Assembly (NCBI GenBank): GCA_963834875.1
Contig: CAWIDG010000013.1
Span: forward strand, 62,001 to 126,000
From: DATAGF01 sp963834875
GTDB taxonomy: Bacteria > Actinomycetota > Thermoleophilia > Miltoncostaeales > Miltoncostaeaceae
Direction of reading: 5' to 3'
Length of the DNA: 64,000 nucleotides
In this document: positions 63,282 to 64,000 of the stretch, piece after piece
How positions within the stretch are numbered: position 1 is the first letter of the stretch
How the letters are laid out: each line of letters starts with the position of its first letter
Translations under genes and position numbers: made by a program
Notes under the pieces: model-generated
Told to the model about the DNA's origin: nothing
Databases searched by the model: none
What the model saw: only the letters and a program-made list of their open reading frames with translations

Positions 63282-64000
63282 GCCCGGAGGACCTCGCCGG
63301 CCTCCATCCGGCGGCTCGGCTGATGGTGCGGCTGTGCGAGATCCCCTCGCCGTCGCGGCAGGAGGGGCGGGTCGCCGAGGTGGTGCGCGCCGAGCTCGGC
63401 GCGCTGGGCGCGGAGGTCACCGAGGACGACGCCGCGGCGCGGATCGGCGCCGGCTGCGGCAACATCGTCGGGCGGTTCCCCGCGACCGCGCCCGGCGGGA
63501 CGCCCATCGTCCTGTGCGCCCACCTCGACACGGTCCCGGTGAGCGGCCCGATCGAGGTCGAGCTCGTCGACGGCCACCTGACGAACCGGCACGCCGCCAT
63601 CCTGGGCGGCGACGACAAGTGCGCCGTGGCGGTGATGATCGAGGCGATGCGGCGGGTGCGCGACGAGAGCCTGCCGCACGCGGGCGTCGAGCTCCTCTTC
63701 ACCCCCTGCGAGGAGATCGGCCTGCTCGGGGCGGCGGCGTTCGACCCCGCGGCGCTCCACGGCCGGCTCGGCTTCGTCTACGACCACACCGGGCCGGTCG
63801 GCAACGTCGTCGCCTCGGCCCCCGCGCTGCACAAGATCGTGGCGACCTTCATCGGCCGCGCCGCCCACGCGGGCATCGCGCCCGAGGCGGGCCGCAGCGC
63901 GATCGACGCCGCCGCGCGTGCCATCGGCAGGATGCCGCTGGGGCGCATCGATCCGGAGACCACGGCCAACATCGGCACGATCGAGGGCGGCACGGCGACC
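63278..64000 (+). CDS. M20-family metallopeptidase, tripeptidase-like (3' end cut by window edge)
   Basis: First 241 residues, running off the right edge. Zinc ligands: LCAHLDTVPV, GGDDKCAVAVMIEAM, and the Glu pair in FTPCEEIGLLGA. The layout matches PepT-like aminotripeptidases; an amidase or carboxypeptidase is possible. GTG 63278 overlaps the pyrG stop (GTGA). Confidence 0.88.

Overview
The window is about 64 kb of very GC-rich (roughly 75% by eye), gene-dense chromosomal DNA. GTG starts are frequent, genes are tightly coupled by overlapping stop/start codons (GTGA, ATGA, CTGATG), and -10 boxes of the form TANNNT often sit only 6-10 bases before start codons. Gene content (hisS-aspS, mnmA, alaS-ruvX-mltG-aroE, aroC-aroK-aroB-aroQ-pepP-efp-accB-accC-nusB, dxs-tlyA-nadK-recN, pyrG) fits a deep-branching actinobacterium, most likely class Thermoleophilia (Solirubrobacterales-like). 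That placement is inferred from gene order and style. No prophage, IS element, CRISPR array or tRNA gene was recognised.

Layout. 1-10.3 kb: a heterodimeric-type ABC exporter pair on the minus strand, a formimidoyltransferase, hisS-aspS, three small proteins, and mnmA carrying an IscU/NifU-like N-terminal domain. 10.3-10.6 kb: a structured RNA candidate (6S-like). 10.6-16.2 kb: alaS-ruvX-mltG-lipoprotein-aroE and a metallothionein. 16.5-21.8 kb: an MMPL transporter with a long coiled-coil insertion, an MFS exporter and a Bax-inhibitor-1 protein. 22-38.8 kb: accessory metabolism, including VOC, a YgjP peptidase, a lipid kinase and PLD pair, USP, cyclase, cupin, metX-metW, a flippase-like protein, an M50 peptidase, panE-rnhA, an orphan prepilin peptidase, MscS and ChrA. 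38.8-47.9 kb: the shikimate block running into efp, acetyl-CoA carboxylase genes and nusB. 48-51.2 kb: two divergent ECF sigma loci. 51.3-56.6 kb: dxs-tlyA-nadK-recN. 56.9-61.5 kb: an alpha/beta hydrolase, a hydrolase-LuxR fusion, a third ECF sigma/anti-sigma pair and a DUF4394 protein. 61.6 kb to the end: pyrG and the start of an M20 peptidase.

Three observations stand out. (1) A family of about 100-bp two-hairpin repeats occurs at four sites (six copies, two sites as inverted pairs). All sit at 3' ends of genes, and the outer stems change sequence while staying complementary. (2) The biotin carboxyl carrier protein is fused to a carboxyltransferase-like TIM barrel that has lost its Lys and both His metal ligands. 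(3) MnmA is fused to an IscU-like scaffold that has lost one cluster Cys. Leaderless promoters are common, and at cupin/metX two divergent -10 boxes share bases.

Quality caveat: about twenty single-base frameshifts, mostly +1 in short G/C runs, interrupt conserved genes including aroC, nusB, recN and pyrG. These look like consensus indel errors rather than real pseudogenes, so such genes are annotated across the break and the break position is given.
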